A DNA stretch of 64,000 bases from assembly GCA_903868145.1 (NCBI GenBank), contig CAIPTY010000051.1, positions 104,008 through 168,007 of the forward strand, read 5' to 3'. A program made the position numbers and the translations under genes. The notes beneath the pieces are model-generated. The model was not told the origin of the DNA and did not search any database. It saw only the letters and a list, made by a program, of their open reading frames with translations. Of the stretch, positions 16,753-26,485 are shown piece after piece. The stretch comes from an uncultured Desulfuromonadales bacterium. Its GTDB lineage: Bacteria > Desulfobacterota > Desulfuromonadia > Geobacterales > Pseudopelobacteraceae. Positions within the stretch are counted from its first letter, which is position 1. The number at the start of each line of letters is the position of its first letter.

Positions 16753-18413
16753 GTACCGCTGAAGATGGACGCCTCATGGCGGAACGGGGTTTCTGGACTG
16801 ACACCGGAAAAACCGGTATCGGCGCCTGGATTTTCTCCACCGACCATAAACGGATCGGGCTGCTGTATTTCTACTCGGTGCTCTTCTTTTTTCTGGTCGG
16901 TGTAATACTCGGCCTTTTGATGAGGATCGAACTGATGGCACCGGGACGGGATATCATGGGACCCCAGACCTACAACGCGCTGTTTACCCTCCACGGCGTA
17001 GTGATGATTTTTCTTTTCATCATTCCGGGCATTCCAGGCGCCTTCGGCAACATGGTCATGCCGATCCAGATCGGTGCGCCGGATGTCTCCTTTCCCCGCC
17101 TTAATCTCTTCTCCTGGTGGCTCTACGCCATCGGAGCCGTGCTGGTGCTGACATCGCTGTTCACAGGGGGCGGGGCGCCTGATACCGGCTGGACATTCTA
17201 TGTCCCCTTCAGTGCAAAATCGGCCACAAACGTCTCTCTGGCACTGTTTGGCGTCTTTGTGCTCGGCTTCTCCTCCATCCTGACCGGCCTCAACTTCGTC
17301 ACCACCATACACCGCCTGAGAGCCGTGGGGATGACCTGGAGCCGTATCCCGCTCTTCACCTGGTCGCTCTATGCCACCGCCTGGGTGCAGATTCTGGCGA
17401 CACCGATCCTGGGCATCACGCTGGTGCTGGTTATTGCCGAGCGGATGCTGGGCACCGGACTGTTTGACGCCGCCCGTGGAGGTGACCCGATCATGTTCCA
17501 GCATCTCTTCTGGATCTATTCGCACCCGGCGGTCTACATCATGATCCTGCCGGCAATGGGGATCATCTCGGATATCATCCCGGTATTCTCCCGCAAGCCG
17601 ATCTTCGGCTACAAGATGATCGCCTTCTCGAGCCTGGCGATTGCCGCCGCCGGTTCACTGGTCTGGGGACACCATATGTTTACCAGCGGCATGAGCGACA
17701 CCGCTGTGCTGGTCTTCTCTTTCCTGACCTTCATCGTGGCTATACCATCCGCCATCAAGGTCTTCAACTGGGTCTCAACCCTCTATCGCGGCTCCATCTC
17801 CCTCGACCCGCCGATGCTGTTCGCCCTGGCCTTCATTCTGCTCTTCTCCATCGGCGGCCTGACCGGCCTGATACTCGGCGCACCGGCCACGGACGTTCAC
17901 GTCCATGACACCCATTTTGTGGTGGGTCATTTCCACTACGTCATGTTTGGCGGAACCGGCTTTGCGTTCTTTGCCGCCATGCACTACTGGCTCCCCAAGT
18001 TCTACGGCAGGATGTACCGGAAACGGCCGGCGGTGATCGCCTGGTGTTTGATGTTCATCGGCTTCAACGTGCTCTATATGTCGATGAAGGTGCTGGGGAT
18101 GCGGGGAATGCCGCGCCGTTATTACGATTATCTTCCGGAATTCGCGCAACTGAACCTGGTGGCAACGGTGGGAAGCTGGATACTGGCCGCAGGCCTGGCA
18201 ATAATGCTGGTAAATCTTTTCAGGGGGTTATTCCGGGGGGAGGCATTCACCGGTAATCCCTGGGGCGGCGCCACACTGGAATGGAGCACCACCACGCCGC
18301 CGCCGACGCTCAATTTCATCAAAGAACCGGTTGTTACTCATGGCCCATACGATTTCAAGGCCTTGGCAGATGATTCTCCAGACGGCATGCCTGGCGACGG
18401 GAGGAATCAATGA
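16749..18413 (+). CDS. ctaD: cytochrome c oxidase subunit I (aa3-type)
   Basis: A 554-aa twelve-span core subunit binding heme a and the heme a3-CuB site where O2 is reduced. Ligand motifs are visible: LFTLHGVVMIF for the low-spin heme, HPAVYIMILP with the CuB His and the cross-linked Tyr, WGHHMF for the CuB His pair, and HDTHFVVGHFHYV for the heme a3 and heme a histidines. ATG 16749 overlaps the SCO1 stop and follows GGAGGATCT. It leads the I-III-IV-II order of this operon. Confidence 0.96.
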   Translation: MSTAEDGRLMAERGFWTDTGKTGIGAWIFSTDHKRIGLLYFYSVLFFFLVGVILGLLMRIELMAPGRDIMGPQTYNALFTLHGVVMIFLFIIPGIPGAFGNMVMPIQIGAPDVSFPRLNLFSWWLYAIGAVLVLTSLFTGGGAPDTGWTFYVPFSAKSATNVSLALFGVFVLGFSSILTGLNFVTTIHRLRAVGMTWSRIPLFTWSLYATAWVQILATPILGITLVLVIAERMLGTGLFDAARGGDPIMFQHLFWIYSHPAVYIMILPAMGIISDIIPVFSRKPIFGYKMIAFSSLAIAAAGSLVWGHHMFTSGMSDTAVLVFSFLTFIVAIPSAIKVFNWVSTLYRGSISLDPPMLFALAFILLFSIGGLTGLILGAPATDVHVHDTHFVVGHFHYVMFGGTGFAFFAAMHYWLPKFYGRMYRKRPAVIAWCLMFIGFNVLYMSMKVLGMRGMPRRYYDYLPEFAQLNLVATVGSWILAAGLAIMLVNLFRGLFRGEAFTGNPWGGATLEWSTTTPPPTLNFIKEPVVTHGPYDFKALADDSPDGMPGDGRNQ

Positions 18414-19012
18414 GCCACGCAGTTCACAAGGATTACGCCGGAGCCAAGCTCGGCATGTGGCTGTTTTTATTTACAGAAATTCTGTTGTTCGGGGGGCTGT
18501 TTATTCTGTATGCGGTTTATCTGGCCCGCTATCCGCAGGATTTTTCCAGCGGCGGTCATCAACTGAATGTCGTTCTGGGGGGTACCAACACCTTCCTGCT
18601 GGTTACCAGCAGCCTGTTCGCCGCCATGGCGCTGACAGCTATACAGCAGGACAAGAGGCTCCTGACATTGCGTCTGATCGGGGGAACGATCCTCTGTGCG
18701 GCCGGTTTCATGGTGATCAAGTACATCGAATGGAGCTCCAAAATCCACCACGGCATCTATCCCGGTTCTGCCAGCATTGTCAAAGGCCCTCCCGGAGAAT
18801 CGGTGTTCTTCAGCCTCTATTATCTCAGCACCGGCATCCACGGTCTGCATGTTCTGATCGGCGCCACGCTGCTGGGTGTTGTTGCGTTGCGCGTAAAAAA
18901 CGGAACCATCAACAGCACCGATTACGTCATACTGGAGAACGGGGTGCTCTACTGGCATCTGGTGGATCTGGTCTGGATTTTTATTTTTCCGCTGTACTAT
19001 CTCATGCTGTAG
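18410..19012 (+). CDS. ctaE: cytochrome c oxidase subunit III
   Basis: A 200-aa membrane protein of the five-span subunit III type (short form). Typical marks are GMWLFLFTEILLFGG at the start and STGIHGLHVLIGA and YWHLVDLVWIFIFPLYYL at the end. It stabilises subunit I and its proton uptake. The ATG overlaps the ctaD stop and follows GGGAGG. Confidence 0.94.
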   Translation: MSHAVHKDYAGAKLGMWLFLFTEILLFGGLFILYAVYLARYPQDFSSGGHQLNVVLGGTNTFLLVTSSLFAAMALTAIQQDKRLLTLRLIGGTILCAAGFMVIKYIEWSSKIHHGIYPGSASIVKGPPGESVFFSLYYLSTGIHGLHVLIGATLLGVVALRVKNGTINSTDYVILENGVLYWHLVDLVWIFIFPLYYLML

Positions 19013-19022
19013 GGAGAGTCTC

Positions 19023-19313
19023 GTGACTGCACAGCCCCACGAACATAACATCATAAGCTTCAGGAAACTGGCCGCCGTCTGGGCCACGCTGCTGGTTCTG
19101 ACAGCAGCGACAATAGCAGTCACCCGTTTCGACCTGGGTGGGCTCAAGGTCATAGGCGCGCTTACGATCGCCTGTACAAAAGCAGGGTTGGTGATCGCCT
19201 TCTTCATGCATATGAAATACGAGAACCGGCTGTTGCAGATTCTGCTGTTCGTCGCCGTGGTGACCCTGGCGATATTCATCGGGCTCACTTTCTTTGATGT
19301 GCTCTACCGCTGA
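19023..19313 (+). CDS. cytochrome c oxidase subunit IV (prokaryotic type)
   Basis: A 96-aa protein with three hydrophobic segments and the sequence LTIACTKAGLVIAFFMHMKYE, characteristic of the small bacterial subunit IV (CoxD/CyoD-like family). A GTG start follows GGGAGAG. It lies between subunits III and II, which supports the call. Confidence 0.9.
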   Translation: MTAQPHEHNIISFRKLAAVWATLLVLTAATIAVTRFDLGGLKVIGALTIACTKAGLVIAFFMHMKYENRLLQILLFVAVVTLAIFIGLTFFDVLYR

Positions 19314-19322
19314 GGAGTTATC

Positions 19323-20225
19323 GTGAAAACAATTCTGATGTCCACAAACGAAGTCATAGACCCGGTATTCATCTTTATCTTCGGGGTAAGCCTGATCCTG
19401 CTGCTGGGCATAACAGCCGTCATGATCTGGTTTGTATTCCGCTACCACCGTTCCCGTTCGCCGCACGCCACCTCCACCGCTGACGGCAACCTTACGCTGG
19501 AGGTTGTCTGGATCGTCCTTCCCACCCTTCTGGTACTTGCCATGTTCTATTACGGCTGGGCCGGGTATCTGTCGCTGCGCAACGTGCCGGCAGGGGCCAT
19601 GGAGGTCAACGCTACCGCCCGCATGTGGTCATGGAACTTCTCCTACCCCGGCGGTCGCAGCAGTGCAAAGCTCTACGTACCGGCCGGGAAGCCGGTCAAG
19701 GTCAACCTGGCCTCTGCAGATGTCCTGCACGGCTTCTACATTCCGGCTTTCCGGGTCAAACGGGATGTTGTGCCGGGAATGAAAAACCACGTCTGGTTTG
19801 TAGCCAACAAGCCGGGTTCATACGATATTTTCTGGTCCTCCTACTGCGGCACGGGGCATTCGCAGATGATCACCACGGTTGAGGCATTGCCGGAGGCCCA
19901 TTTTGCCGCATGGCTGAATGAGCAGGCAACTCCCGGCACGCCACACCTCGGCCTGGTGCTGCTTGAAAAACTTGGCTGCCTCGGTTGCCACTCCACGGAT
20001 GGAACACCCAAAATAGGCCCGACATTCAAAGGACTCTGGGGCAGAACATCCTTGGTCCTGACCGGCGGGACTGAAAGAAGCATCACGGTGGACGAGGCCT
20101 ATCTGAAAAGATCCATCGCCGAGCCGAACGCCGATATTGTGAAAGGATTTGCTCCGATCATGCCCCCCTTTCAACTGAAAGAGGACGAGCTGAAAACCCT
20201 GATCGACTATTTTAAAAGGAACTGA
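19323..20225 (+). CDS. ctaC: cytochrome c oxidase subunit II fused to cytochrome c; one CuA cysteine missing
   Basis: A 300-aa protein with two N-terminal membrane spans (about residues 13-40 and 60-80), a cupredoxin domain and a C-terminal cytochrome c with CLGCH (about 219-223) and a distal methionine candidate in APIMPPF. In the CuA site, His136, Cys175, His179 and Met182 are present, but the first cysteine of the usual CxxxC is Trp171 (FWSSYCGTGHSQM, codon TGG). A binuclear CuA centre would not form normally. This may be a real variant, in which the fused heme feeds electrons, or a point mutation or error (TGC to TGG). It starts GTG after GAGGAG. Confidence 0.92.
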   Translation: MKTILMSTNEVIDPVFIFIFGVSLILLLGITAVMIWFVFRYHRSRSPHATSTADGNLTLEVVWIVLPTLLVLAMFYYGWAGYLSLRNVPAGAMEVNATARMWSWNFSYPGGRSSAKLYVPAGKPVKVNLASADVLHGFYIPAFRVKRDVVPGMKNHVWFVANKPGSYDIFWSSYCGTGHSQMITTVEALPEAHFAAWLNEQATPGTPHLGLVLLEKLGCLGCHSTDGTPKIGPTFKGLWGRTSLVLTGGTERSITVDEAYLKRSIAEPNADIVKGFAPIMPPFQLKEDELKTLIDYFKRN

Positions 20226-20226
20226 A

Positions 20227-21033
20227 GTGACCGTTTTAACTCTTCTGCGCTGGCGTCTTGCGCTCATGAACGGAGTATCTGCCCTCGGGGGGTATCTGCT
20301 TTTTCCCGCTGCAATTGAGCTTTCGCGGGTATTGGCCGCCTTTGGCGGAACCGCGCTTCTGGCCGCAGGATGTTCCGCAATCAACCAGGTGCTGGAACGG
20401 GATCTGGATTGCCTGATGGAACGCACCAAAGGGCGGCCACTGCCGACCGGTGCCATGTCTGTTGCCACGGCTGCCGGCATCGGGAGCGCCTGCCTGCTCG
20501 CCGGTCTGATCTGGATGGGTTTCGCAGGAAGCCTTGTCACCGCACTTCTGGGCACAGCAGCGCTGTTCTGGTATCTGGCGGTTTATACTCCACTCAAGCG
20601 CCTCACCAGCATGTCGCTTCCCATAGGCGCTCTCTGCGGTGCCTTTTCGCCGCTCATCGGATGGGCACTGGCCGGGGGAAAGCTTTCCCATCATCGCATC
20701 CTGCTCGTTGCCGGGGTCATGTTCCTGTGGCAGATTCCCCATTTCTGGCTGCTGCAGCGCCGCTACCGCACCGATTACCGCGCGGCCGGGATTCCACTCT
20801 GTGAAGACGCGACCGGTAACAGTCGGACACCGCTTTTTGCGCTTTGGATCACAGCTCTGGTGGCGGGAGCCATGCTGCTGCCGGTTTTGGGAATCATCCC
20901 GCAGCAACGCGCCTTCTGGTACGCACTGTTTCTGCTCCCGATATTCCTGTCGGCATTCCTCCCTTCCGAGAAGTTCCGCTTTGCCTGCCTTAATCTCTTC
21001 CCGCTCCTGCTTACTCTGTCAATCTGGCTGTAA
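20227..21033 (+). CDS. ctaB: protoheme IX farnesyltransferase (heme O synthase)
   Basis: A 268-aa polytopic UbiA-family prenyltransferase that makes heme O, the precursor of heme A used by subunit I. The first Asp-rich motif is NQVLERDLDCLMERTKGRPLP; later come YTPLKRLTSMSLPIGALCGA and PHFWLL. It begins GTG one base after the subunit II stop. No heme A synthase (ctaA) follows in this window. The protein is slightly short at its N-terminus for the family. Confidence 0.92.
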   Translation: MTVLTLLRWRLALMNGVSALGGYLLFPAAIELSRVLAAFGGTALLAAGCSAINQVLERDLDCLMERTKGRPLPTGAMSVATAAGIGSACLLAGLIWMGFAGSLVTALLGTAALFWYLAVYTPLKRLTSMSLPIGALCGAFSPLIGWALAGGKLSHHRILLVAGVMFLWQIPHFWLLQRRYRTDYRAAGIPLCEDATGNSRTPLFALWITALVAGAMLLPVLGIIPQQRAFWYALFLLPIFLSAFLPSEKFRFACLNLFPLLLTLSIWL

Positions 21034-21092
21034 TACGTAACGGTGCCTGCAATTTAACAATGTAGTCACCAGGTGTTAATGATCGATTGATT

Positions 21093-21323
21093 TTACCTGA
21101 TGAGCCGCATGCAGTGGCTCAGATACATTTCCTGCACCTTTGCCCGGGCTCAAGGGGTCTTTCTGAGAAACTGCAGACTGGATCTGATGCCCGGATTATT
21201 CGTGAAACAGCGGATATCAATGGTGCTGCCCATTTTCTCCCAGCCATACTGTTCCACCAGTCGGGTCAGCATCATTTCCAGCGTGACACCGTGGAGATGG
21301 TCGTTTGTGTTTTGTTCCGCCAT
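21093..21323 (-). pseudogene. VF530-family (DUF2132) DNA-binding protein, interrupted by TGA
   Basis: From ATG 21323 (AAGGTG upstream) the frame reads HGVTLEMMLTRLVEQYGWE, IDIRCFTNNP and SSLQFLRKTP, the signature of the small VF530 double-stranded DNA-binding family. A TGA follows at 21150-21152, and the frame then continues ARAKVQEMYLSHCMRLIR to a TAA at 21093. In the family as I recall it, RKTP is followed by W-AR-KV-LY, so the TGA sits exactly where a tryptophan TGG belongs. The frame before TGA is 57 codons, too short for the track. Nonsense mutation, sequence error and tolerated truncation are all possible. Confidence 0.72.
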
Positions 21324-21345
21324 GTCGGCACCTTTTCAGCCATAT

Positions 21346-22530
21346 TCAATACAACAGATATTTCTCCCGCAGCCTTCTGAAAAGCTCCACTCCCTCTGCC
21401 CAGCGACCTGCCACGGCATCCGGGCTGATTCCCCTGAGCGTCAGCAGTTCCCACGCATCCCTGTCTCCGACCTCGGTGGCAAATCCCCCGTATCGTTTAA
21501 ACTGCCGTGGATGCGCCTGATGGAAGGCCTGCACCAGGTGGAGCCCTGCCAGGATCGGATCGAGTTTTTCCCGATCCGTGATAACCACACTGATCCCAGA
21601 ACAGTTCTTGCCGCGATAGGGATGCCCTGCGGCAGTCGGAACAAATTCAGTTGCCGCAAAGGTGACACCGGGGATCGTTCGTGACCTCAAAATCTTCAAA
21701 ACTTCTTCAGCATTCACCCATGGAGCACCGTAGACCTCGAAGGGGCGGGCGGTTCCGCGTCCCACCGACAGGTTGGTGGTTTCAAGAATACCAAAGCCGG
21801 GATAGAGCAGGGCGGCAGGGAGGCTCTTCATGTTGGGGGATGGATTGACCCAGGTAAGGGCGGTTTGGTCGTAGTACAGGGAGCGCTGCCACCCCTGCAT
21901 CGGAATCACGGTCAGGGCGCACCCGATACCGTATTCTTCGTTGAAGAGACGTGCCAGTTCCCCCATGGTCATACCATGCCGGGTGGGGATGGAGTGGATT
22001 GACGTGATGGAGCCGCAGCCGCTCTTTCGTTCGGGCATCATGGTTGTTGGAATGGCGCCCTGCACCGCATCCCCGCCGATCGGGTTGGGTCTGTCAAGAA
22101 CCACAAAGGGAATATTGGCTCCTTTAGCCGCCCGCATGGCCAGTGAGAGGGTACCGATATAGGTATAGAAACGGGTTCCGATATCCTGAATATCGAACAC
22201 CAGTACGTCGATACCTGTGAGCATCTCAGGCGTCGGGCGGCAGGTGGCACCGTACAGGCTATGTATGGGCAGACCGGTCCGCTCATCGATACCGGAAGAA
22301 ACTGTGTCGTCCGACTCACCCCGAATGCCGTGTTCCGGGCTGAAAAGTGCCGCCAGACTCACCCCCGGCGCACGATGGAGCAGATCAATGGTGCTTTCGC
22401 CGGAAGCGGATCGACCGGTGTGATTGGTAATCAGGCCGACCCGTTTGTTCTGGAGGATCTGAAAATTCTGTTGTGAGAGGACATCGATTCCGGGCAGGAC
22501 AGCGGCGCAAATGTAGGAAGGGCAGAACAT
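21346..22530 (-). CDS. DUF1343 protein, NamZ-like exo-beta-N-acetylmuramidase
   Basis: A protein of about 394 aa with the DUF1343 marks KRVGLITNHTG, LFSPEHGIRGE, DVLVFDIQDIGTRFYTYI, VVLDRPNPIGG, RHGMTMGELA, WVNPSPNMKSL and GRGTARPFE. Members of this family (NamZ) remove terminal MurNAc from peptidoglycan fragments, so a cell-wall recycling role outside the cytoplasm is likely. The track extends to 22671 through repeat-derived sequence and is too long; the start lies near the hydrophobic segment at 22530-22560 (ATG 22530 used, TTG 22551 or a GTG upstream possible, none with a good ribosome site). The VF530-like gene follows 23 bases later. Confidence 0.85.
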   Translation of the reverse strand: MFCPSYICAAVLPGIDVLSQQNFQILQNKRVGLITNHTGRSASGESTIDLLHRAPGVSLAALFSPEHGIRGESDDTVSSGIDERTGLPIHSLYGATCRPTPEMLTGIDVLVFDIQDIGTRFYTYIGTLSLAMRAAKGANIPFVVLDRPNPIGGDAVQGAIPTTMMPERKSGCGSITSIHSIPTRHGMTMGELARLFNEEYGIGCALTVIPMQGWQRSLYYDQTALTWVNPSPNMKSLPAALLYPGFGILETTNLSVGRGTARPFEVYGAPWVNAEEVLKILRSRTIPGVTFAATEFVPTAAGHPYRGKNCSGISVVITDREKLDPILAGLHLVQAFHQAHPRQFKRYGGFATEVGDRDAWELLTLRGISPDAVAGRWAEGVELFRRLREKYLLY

Positions 22531-22576
22531 GGTAAAGAGGAGTATCAGCAAAAAGAATATGTGATGAAGCCCTGAA

Positions 22577-22705
22577 CCACGGAGACACGGAGACACGGAA
22601 GAAGGAAAGAATTTGTTCTTATACCCTCTACAGATTACAAACGTAAGGCGCACGTATGTAGAATAACTCATTGCAGGCTCCGTGTCTCCGTGCCTCTGTG
22701 GTGAA
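22577..22705. repeat. inverted pair of (GAGACAC)n-type repeats, locus A
   Basis: CCACGGAGACACGGAGACACGG (22577-22598) and its inverted relative CTCCGTGTCTCCGTGCCTCTGTGGTGAA (22678-22705) flank about 80 unique bases. The same repeat pair occurs at 42193-42365. This is a dispersed intergenic element of unknown function built on a seven-base unit. Confidence 0.8.
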
Positions 22706-22718
22706 TGTTTTTGCCTGG

Positions 22719-22946
22719 TTAAAATGCCGGCGTTTCATTCCACTCCGCCGGTTCCATCGCCACCTTCTTGCCGAGTTCAGCCAGAAGCTCATCCATCTCC
22801 TTCTCAAATCCCTCCATGATGGCAATCCGGATGATGCCGCCCACGTTGTCCACGGTACTCATGACGTTCATCCCCTCGTATGCCTCCAGGATAAATTTGA
22901 GGAAAACCATGTCATGGTGCCTTACCTTGAAATATCTGAATATCAC
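22719..22946 (-). CDS. DUF4911 domain protein
   Basis: A 75-aa protein resembling the DUF4911 family: VFLKFILEAYEGMNVMSTVD followed by GIIRIAIMEGFEKEMDELLAEL. Function unknown. It starts with GTG overlapping the TGA of the ArnD-like gene, so the two are translationally coupled. An internal ATG (residue 13) is a less likely start. Confidence 0.72.
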   Translation of the reverse strand: MIFRYFKVRHHDMVFLKFILEAYEGMNVMSTVDNVGGIIRIAIMEGFEKEMDELLAELGKKVAMEPAEWNETPAF

Positions 22947-23845
22947 AGGACTAAATCCCCTTGAACGGCCACATTGCCGGCCCGGCCGGGAATCTCTCCC
23001 ATGAAAAGTTTGCAGGCAGGAGCATTGGAGATGTCCTGCACCGCCTCTCCCAGGGTGATGCAGCGAACCCCGTCGGCCCGGAAACGCTCCAGCAGGCGCA
23101 AGAATGACTGCCGGATGGCGTTGCCTTCCAGTTCGGCATGGATTGTAAGAACATTCAAGCCATCTTTCAGATTTTCGCAGTAAAATTCATGGATATTTTC
23201 AGCGCTAACACCGTTCTCTCCCAGGATTTCATCAGCGGTCGGCAGGGTGGTCGGTATCTGCAGGGTACGGAAACGACGGCCCTCCATGACCGGATAGAAG
23301 GGGTATGTCCCGCGGCCATCACTGGAGTAGGCAAGTCCCAGGGCATCCTGAACCTCCAGCGAATCCGGCGAGACGGTCCAGCCGGGAGCTGCGGTGGTCG
23401 TAGCCCGGTGCCCAAGGATATCCTCAAACAGGGCACTGGCGCGCCCCAGTTCCATGGCGGTGAGATGCTTGGGAAACCAGGGCAGATAGTCATGCCACTT
23501 GACGTGATCCCAGCAGTGGATGCCCACCTCATGCCCCTGCCGCTCAGTGGCGCGAAGTACGTCAGGAAACGAGGAACCGATCATGGGGGCAGGCAGGAGT
23601 GTTCCGTAAAGCATGGTCTTGATGCCATAGGCCGCCGGAGCCCTGGTGCGCAGCATTTTTTTCAGGAACCCCGGACGGGTAAAGATGCGCCGGATAGCCT
23701 TGCCGGAGTTGTCGGGGCCCATGGAAAAGTAGAAGGTTGCCTGGACACCAAAGCGCGCCATATCCGCAAGCAGGTTCGGCACGCCATCCCGTGTCCCGGC
23801 GTAGGTATCGATATCGACCTTCAATGCAACGGTTTTATTCGCCAT
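22943..23845 (-). CDS. arnD: polysaccharide deacetylase family, ArnD-like
   Basis: A 300-aa NodB-fold deacetylase close to ArnD, which removes formyl from 4-deoxy-4-formamido-L-arabinosyl undecaprenyl phosphate in lipid A modification. Marks are ALKVDIDTYAGTRDGVPNLL, TFYFSMGPDNSGKAI, and GHEVGIHCWDHVKWH with the metal-binding histidines. No other arn genes are nearby, so the exact sugar-lipid substrate is uncertain. It lies after livF on the same strand and is coupled to the DUF4911 gene. Confidence 0.8.
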   Translation of the reverse strand: MANKTVALKVDIDTYAGTRDGVPNLLADMARFGVQATFYFSMGPDNSGKAIRRIFTRPGFLKKMLRTRAPAAYGIKTMLYGTLLPAPMIGSSFPDVLRATERQGHEVGIHCWDHVKWHDYLPWFPKHLTAMELGRASALFEDILGHRATTTAAPGWTVSPDSLEVQDALGLAYSSDGRGTYPFYPVMEGRRFRTLQIPTTLPTADEILGENGVSAENIHEFYCENLKDGLNVLTIHAELEGNAIRQSFLRLLERFRADGVRCITLGEAVQDISNAPACKLFMGEIPGRAGNVAVQGDLVL

Positions 23846-23882
23846 GAGTTACGTTTACCCCGTCAGATTGCATCGAGTGTCG

Positions 23883-24567
<685 letters not shown>

Positions 24568-24584
<17 letters not shown>

Positions 24585-25353
24585 GCGTGCCTCCCCCCAG
24601 ATAGGCTTCGATCACCGCCGGATTGGCCCGCACTTCGTGAGGCAGCCCTTCGGCGATCAGCTCGCCATGATCCAGAACGTAAATCCGGTCCGAAATGCCC
24701 ATCACCATTTTCATGTCATGTTCGATGATGACGACGGTGATGCCCTGCCGGCGGATGTTCTGGACAAGTTCCATAACGAAGCCGGTCTCGGTCGGATTCA
24801 TACCGGCCACCGGCTCGTCCAGCAGCAGGACGGAGGGTTCCAGGGCCAGCGCCCGGGCGATTTCCAGCATTTTACGTTCGCCGTAAGTCAGGTTGCGGGC
24901 CAGTTGATCCCGGCGCTGTTCCAGACCGACAAAACTCAGGAGTTCCCGGGCACGTTGTTTCTGTGCGGCCTCATCCCTGTGGAAGGCCGGTGATCGCAGG
25001 ATTGCAGCCAGCATGCCGCTTGCCATGTGGATCTCCCGGCCGACCAGGACATTTTCCAGGAGCGTCATCTCGGCAAATGGTTTCAGATTCTGAAAAGATC
25101 GTGCCAATCCCAGGCGTGCCACCTGATCCGGCCCCATGTCGGTAATCTCGCGGCCCGAGAGAAAAACCCTGCCGCCGGTAGGCGCATAGGCCCCGGTCAC
25201 GGCATTGAAGAAGGTCGTCTTTCCGGCACCGTTCGGACCGATTATCGAGAGGATTTCTCCCTGCCTGACGGAGATGGAGACACCTGCCAGCGCTTTGACT
25301 CCGCCGAAGGTGACCGAGAGCGAGTCAGTTGTCAGGATGTCACTGGCCGTCAT
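24568..25353 (-). CDS. livG: branched-chain amino acid ABC transporter ATPase LivG
   Basis: A 261-aa ATPase with GPNGAGKTTFFNAVTG, the LivG-type insert (RTQVARLGLARSFQN-like region, here DQVARLGLARSFQNLK), LTYGERKMLEIARAL and LLLDEPVAGMNPTE. ATG 25353 lies eight bases after AGGA; the track's GTG at 25359 is also possible. It overlaps livM upstream and livF downstream. Confidence 0.94.
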
Positions 25354-26485
25354 CTTCACGATCCTGTATTTCCTGCGTTATCATGCGGCTGCCAAGCAGT
25401 CCGTTGGGGCGGAATACCATGAAGGCGATCATGACCGCTCCGAAAACAAGCATCCGGTACAACGAGAATTCACGCAGAAACTCCGGCACAACAATCAGCA
25501 GTAGCGCTCCGGTTACCGAACCGATTACATTGCCGATCCCCCCCAGCACAACCATGCAGAGCACCAACACTGATTCATAAAAAGTAAATGAATCCGGAGA
25601 GATAAAACCCTGCTTGACGGCAAAGAGCGACCCGGCGATACCGCCGAAGAAGGCGGAGAGCGAAAACGATAGCAGGTGTTTCCTGAATACGTTGATACCC
25701 AACGCCCCGGCAGCCATCTCGTTCTCGCGGATCGCGACCCACGAACGGCCGTAACGTGAATTGGCCAGTCGCGAAACGATCAGGACAATCAGAGCCAGCA
25801 TGGCCAGAGAAAACCAGTAGAAGTCGCGGGGGTGATCAAGCGTAAAGAGACCGAAGGATGGGCGTTTGATGCCCAGAATGCCGTTCGGTCCGCCGGTCAG
25901 ACCGTTAAGATTGGTGAGGAAGATCCGGATAATCTCGCCGAAGCCCAGTGTTACGACCGCCAGGTAATCCCCCTTGAGGCGCAGAGCCGGTATGCCCAGC
26001 AGAACACCGCAGAGCATGGCGGCTAAACCAGAAAGCGGCAGAGCGATCCAGAATCCGCACAGGGCAAACTTGGCGGTCAGGATGCCGGTTGTGTAGGCAC
26101 CCACCCCGTAAAACCCAATAAAACCGAGCACCAGCACCCCGGTCAGCCCTACGGTGATATTGAGTGCAGTTGCCAAAATGGCGTAGAGGATGGCGGAGGT
26201 GAGTACGTCGATCAGGTAATTGGAGGATGCGAAAGGGAGCAGCAGGGCAGCGGAAAGGATCACACCCACCGCCAGGGTTTGATGCGCCACCAGGGTATTC
26301 ACTGTTTTTAGCCTGATATCTGAGAATGTCCGGCTTTCTCCGGCAAAGGCGGCGCAGCTCCGCACTCCCCAGGCCACCAGAAGCACCAGCGGTACATAGA
26401 CTGTGTGCATCTTCAGAAACGGGGCACAGATCAGCAGTATCCCCAGGTAATAGAAAAGATCGTTCCTCAGATTACGCCCGTTCAT
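25340..26485 (-). CDS. livM: branched-chain amino acid ABC transporter permease LivM
   Basis: A 381-aa polytopic permease with the LivM marks GYLVLG-like segment (here GVLVLGFIGFYGVGAYTTGIL), GDYLAVVTLGFGEIIRI and NDLTGGPNGI-like (LNGLTGGPNGILGI). There are about ten membrane segments. ATG 26485 overlaps the livH stop and has AGGGTG upstream; the track start at 26533 reads inside livH. Confidence 0.93.
   Translation of the reverse strand: MNGRNLRNDLFYYLGILLICAPFLKMHTVYVPLVLLVAWGVRSCAAFAGESRTFSDIRLKTVNTLVAHQTLAVGVILSAALLLPFASSNYLIDVLTSAILYAILATALNITVGLTGVLVLGFIGFYGVGAYTTGILTAKFALCGFWIALPLSGLAAMLCGVLLGIPALRLKGDYLAVVTLGFGEIIRIFLTNLNGLTGGPNGILGIKRPSFGLFTLDHPRDFYWFSLAMLALIVLIVSRLANSRYGRSWVAIRENEMAAGALGINVFRKHLLSFSLSAFFGGIAGSLFAVKQGFISPDSFTFYESVLVLCMVVLGGIGNVIGSVTGALLLIVVPEFLREFSLYRMLVFGAVMIAFMVFRPNGLLGSRMITQEIQDREDDGQ

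Noticed and set aside
16731-17525. 264-aa minus-strand ORF rich in H, Q, G and D
   Set aside because: Antisense to ctaD; composition is that of a reverse-read membrane gene.
21150-21152. TGA as selenocysteine in the VF530-like gene
   Set aside because: The family has tryptophan there as I recall it, and no catalytic role or SECIS-like hairpin supports Sec.
21100-21684. 194-aa plus-strand ORF
   Set aside because: Overlaps the VF530-like and DUF1343 genes on the other strand, which have clear family motifs.
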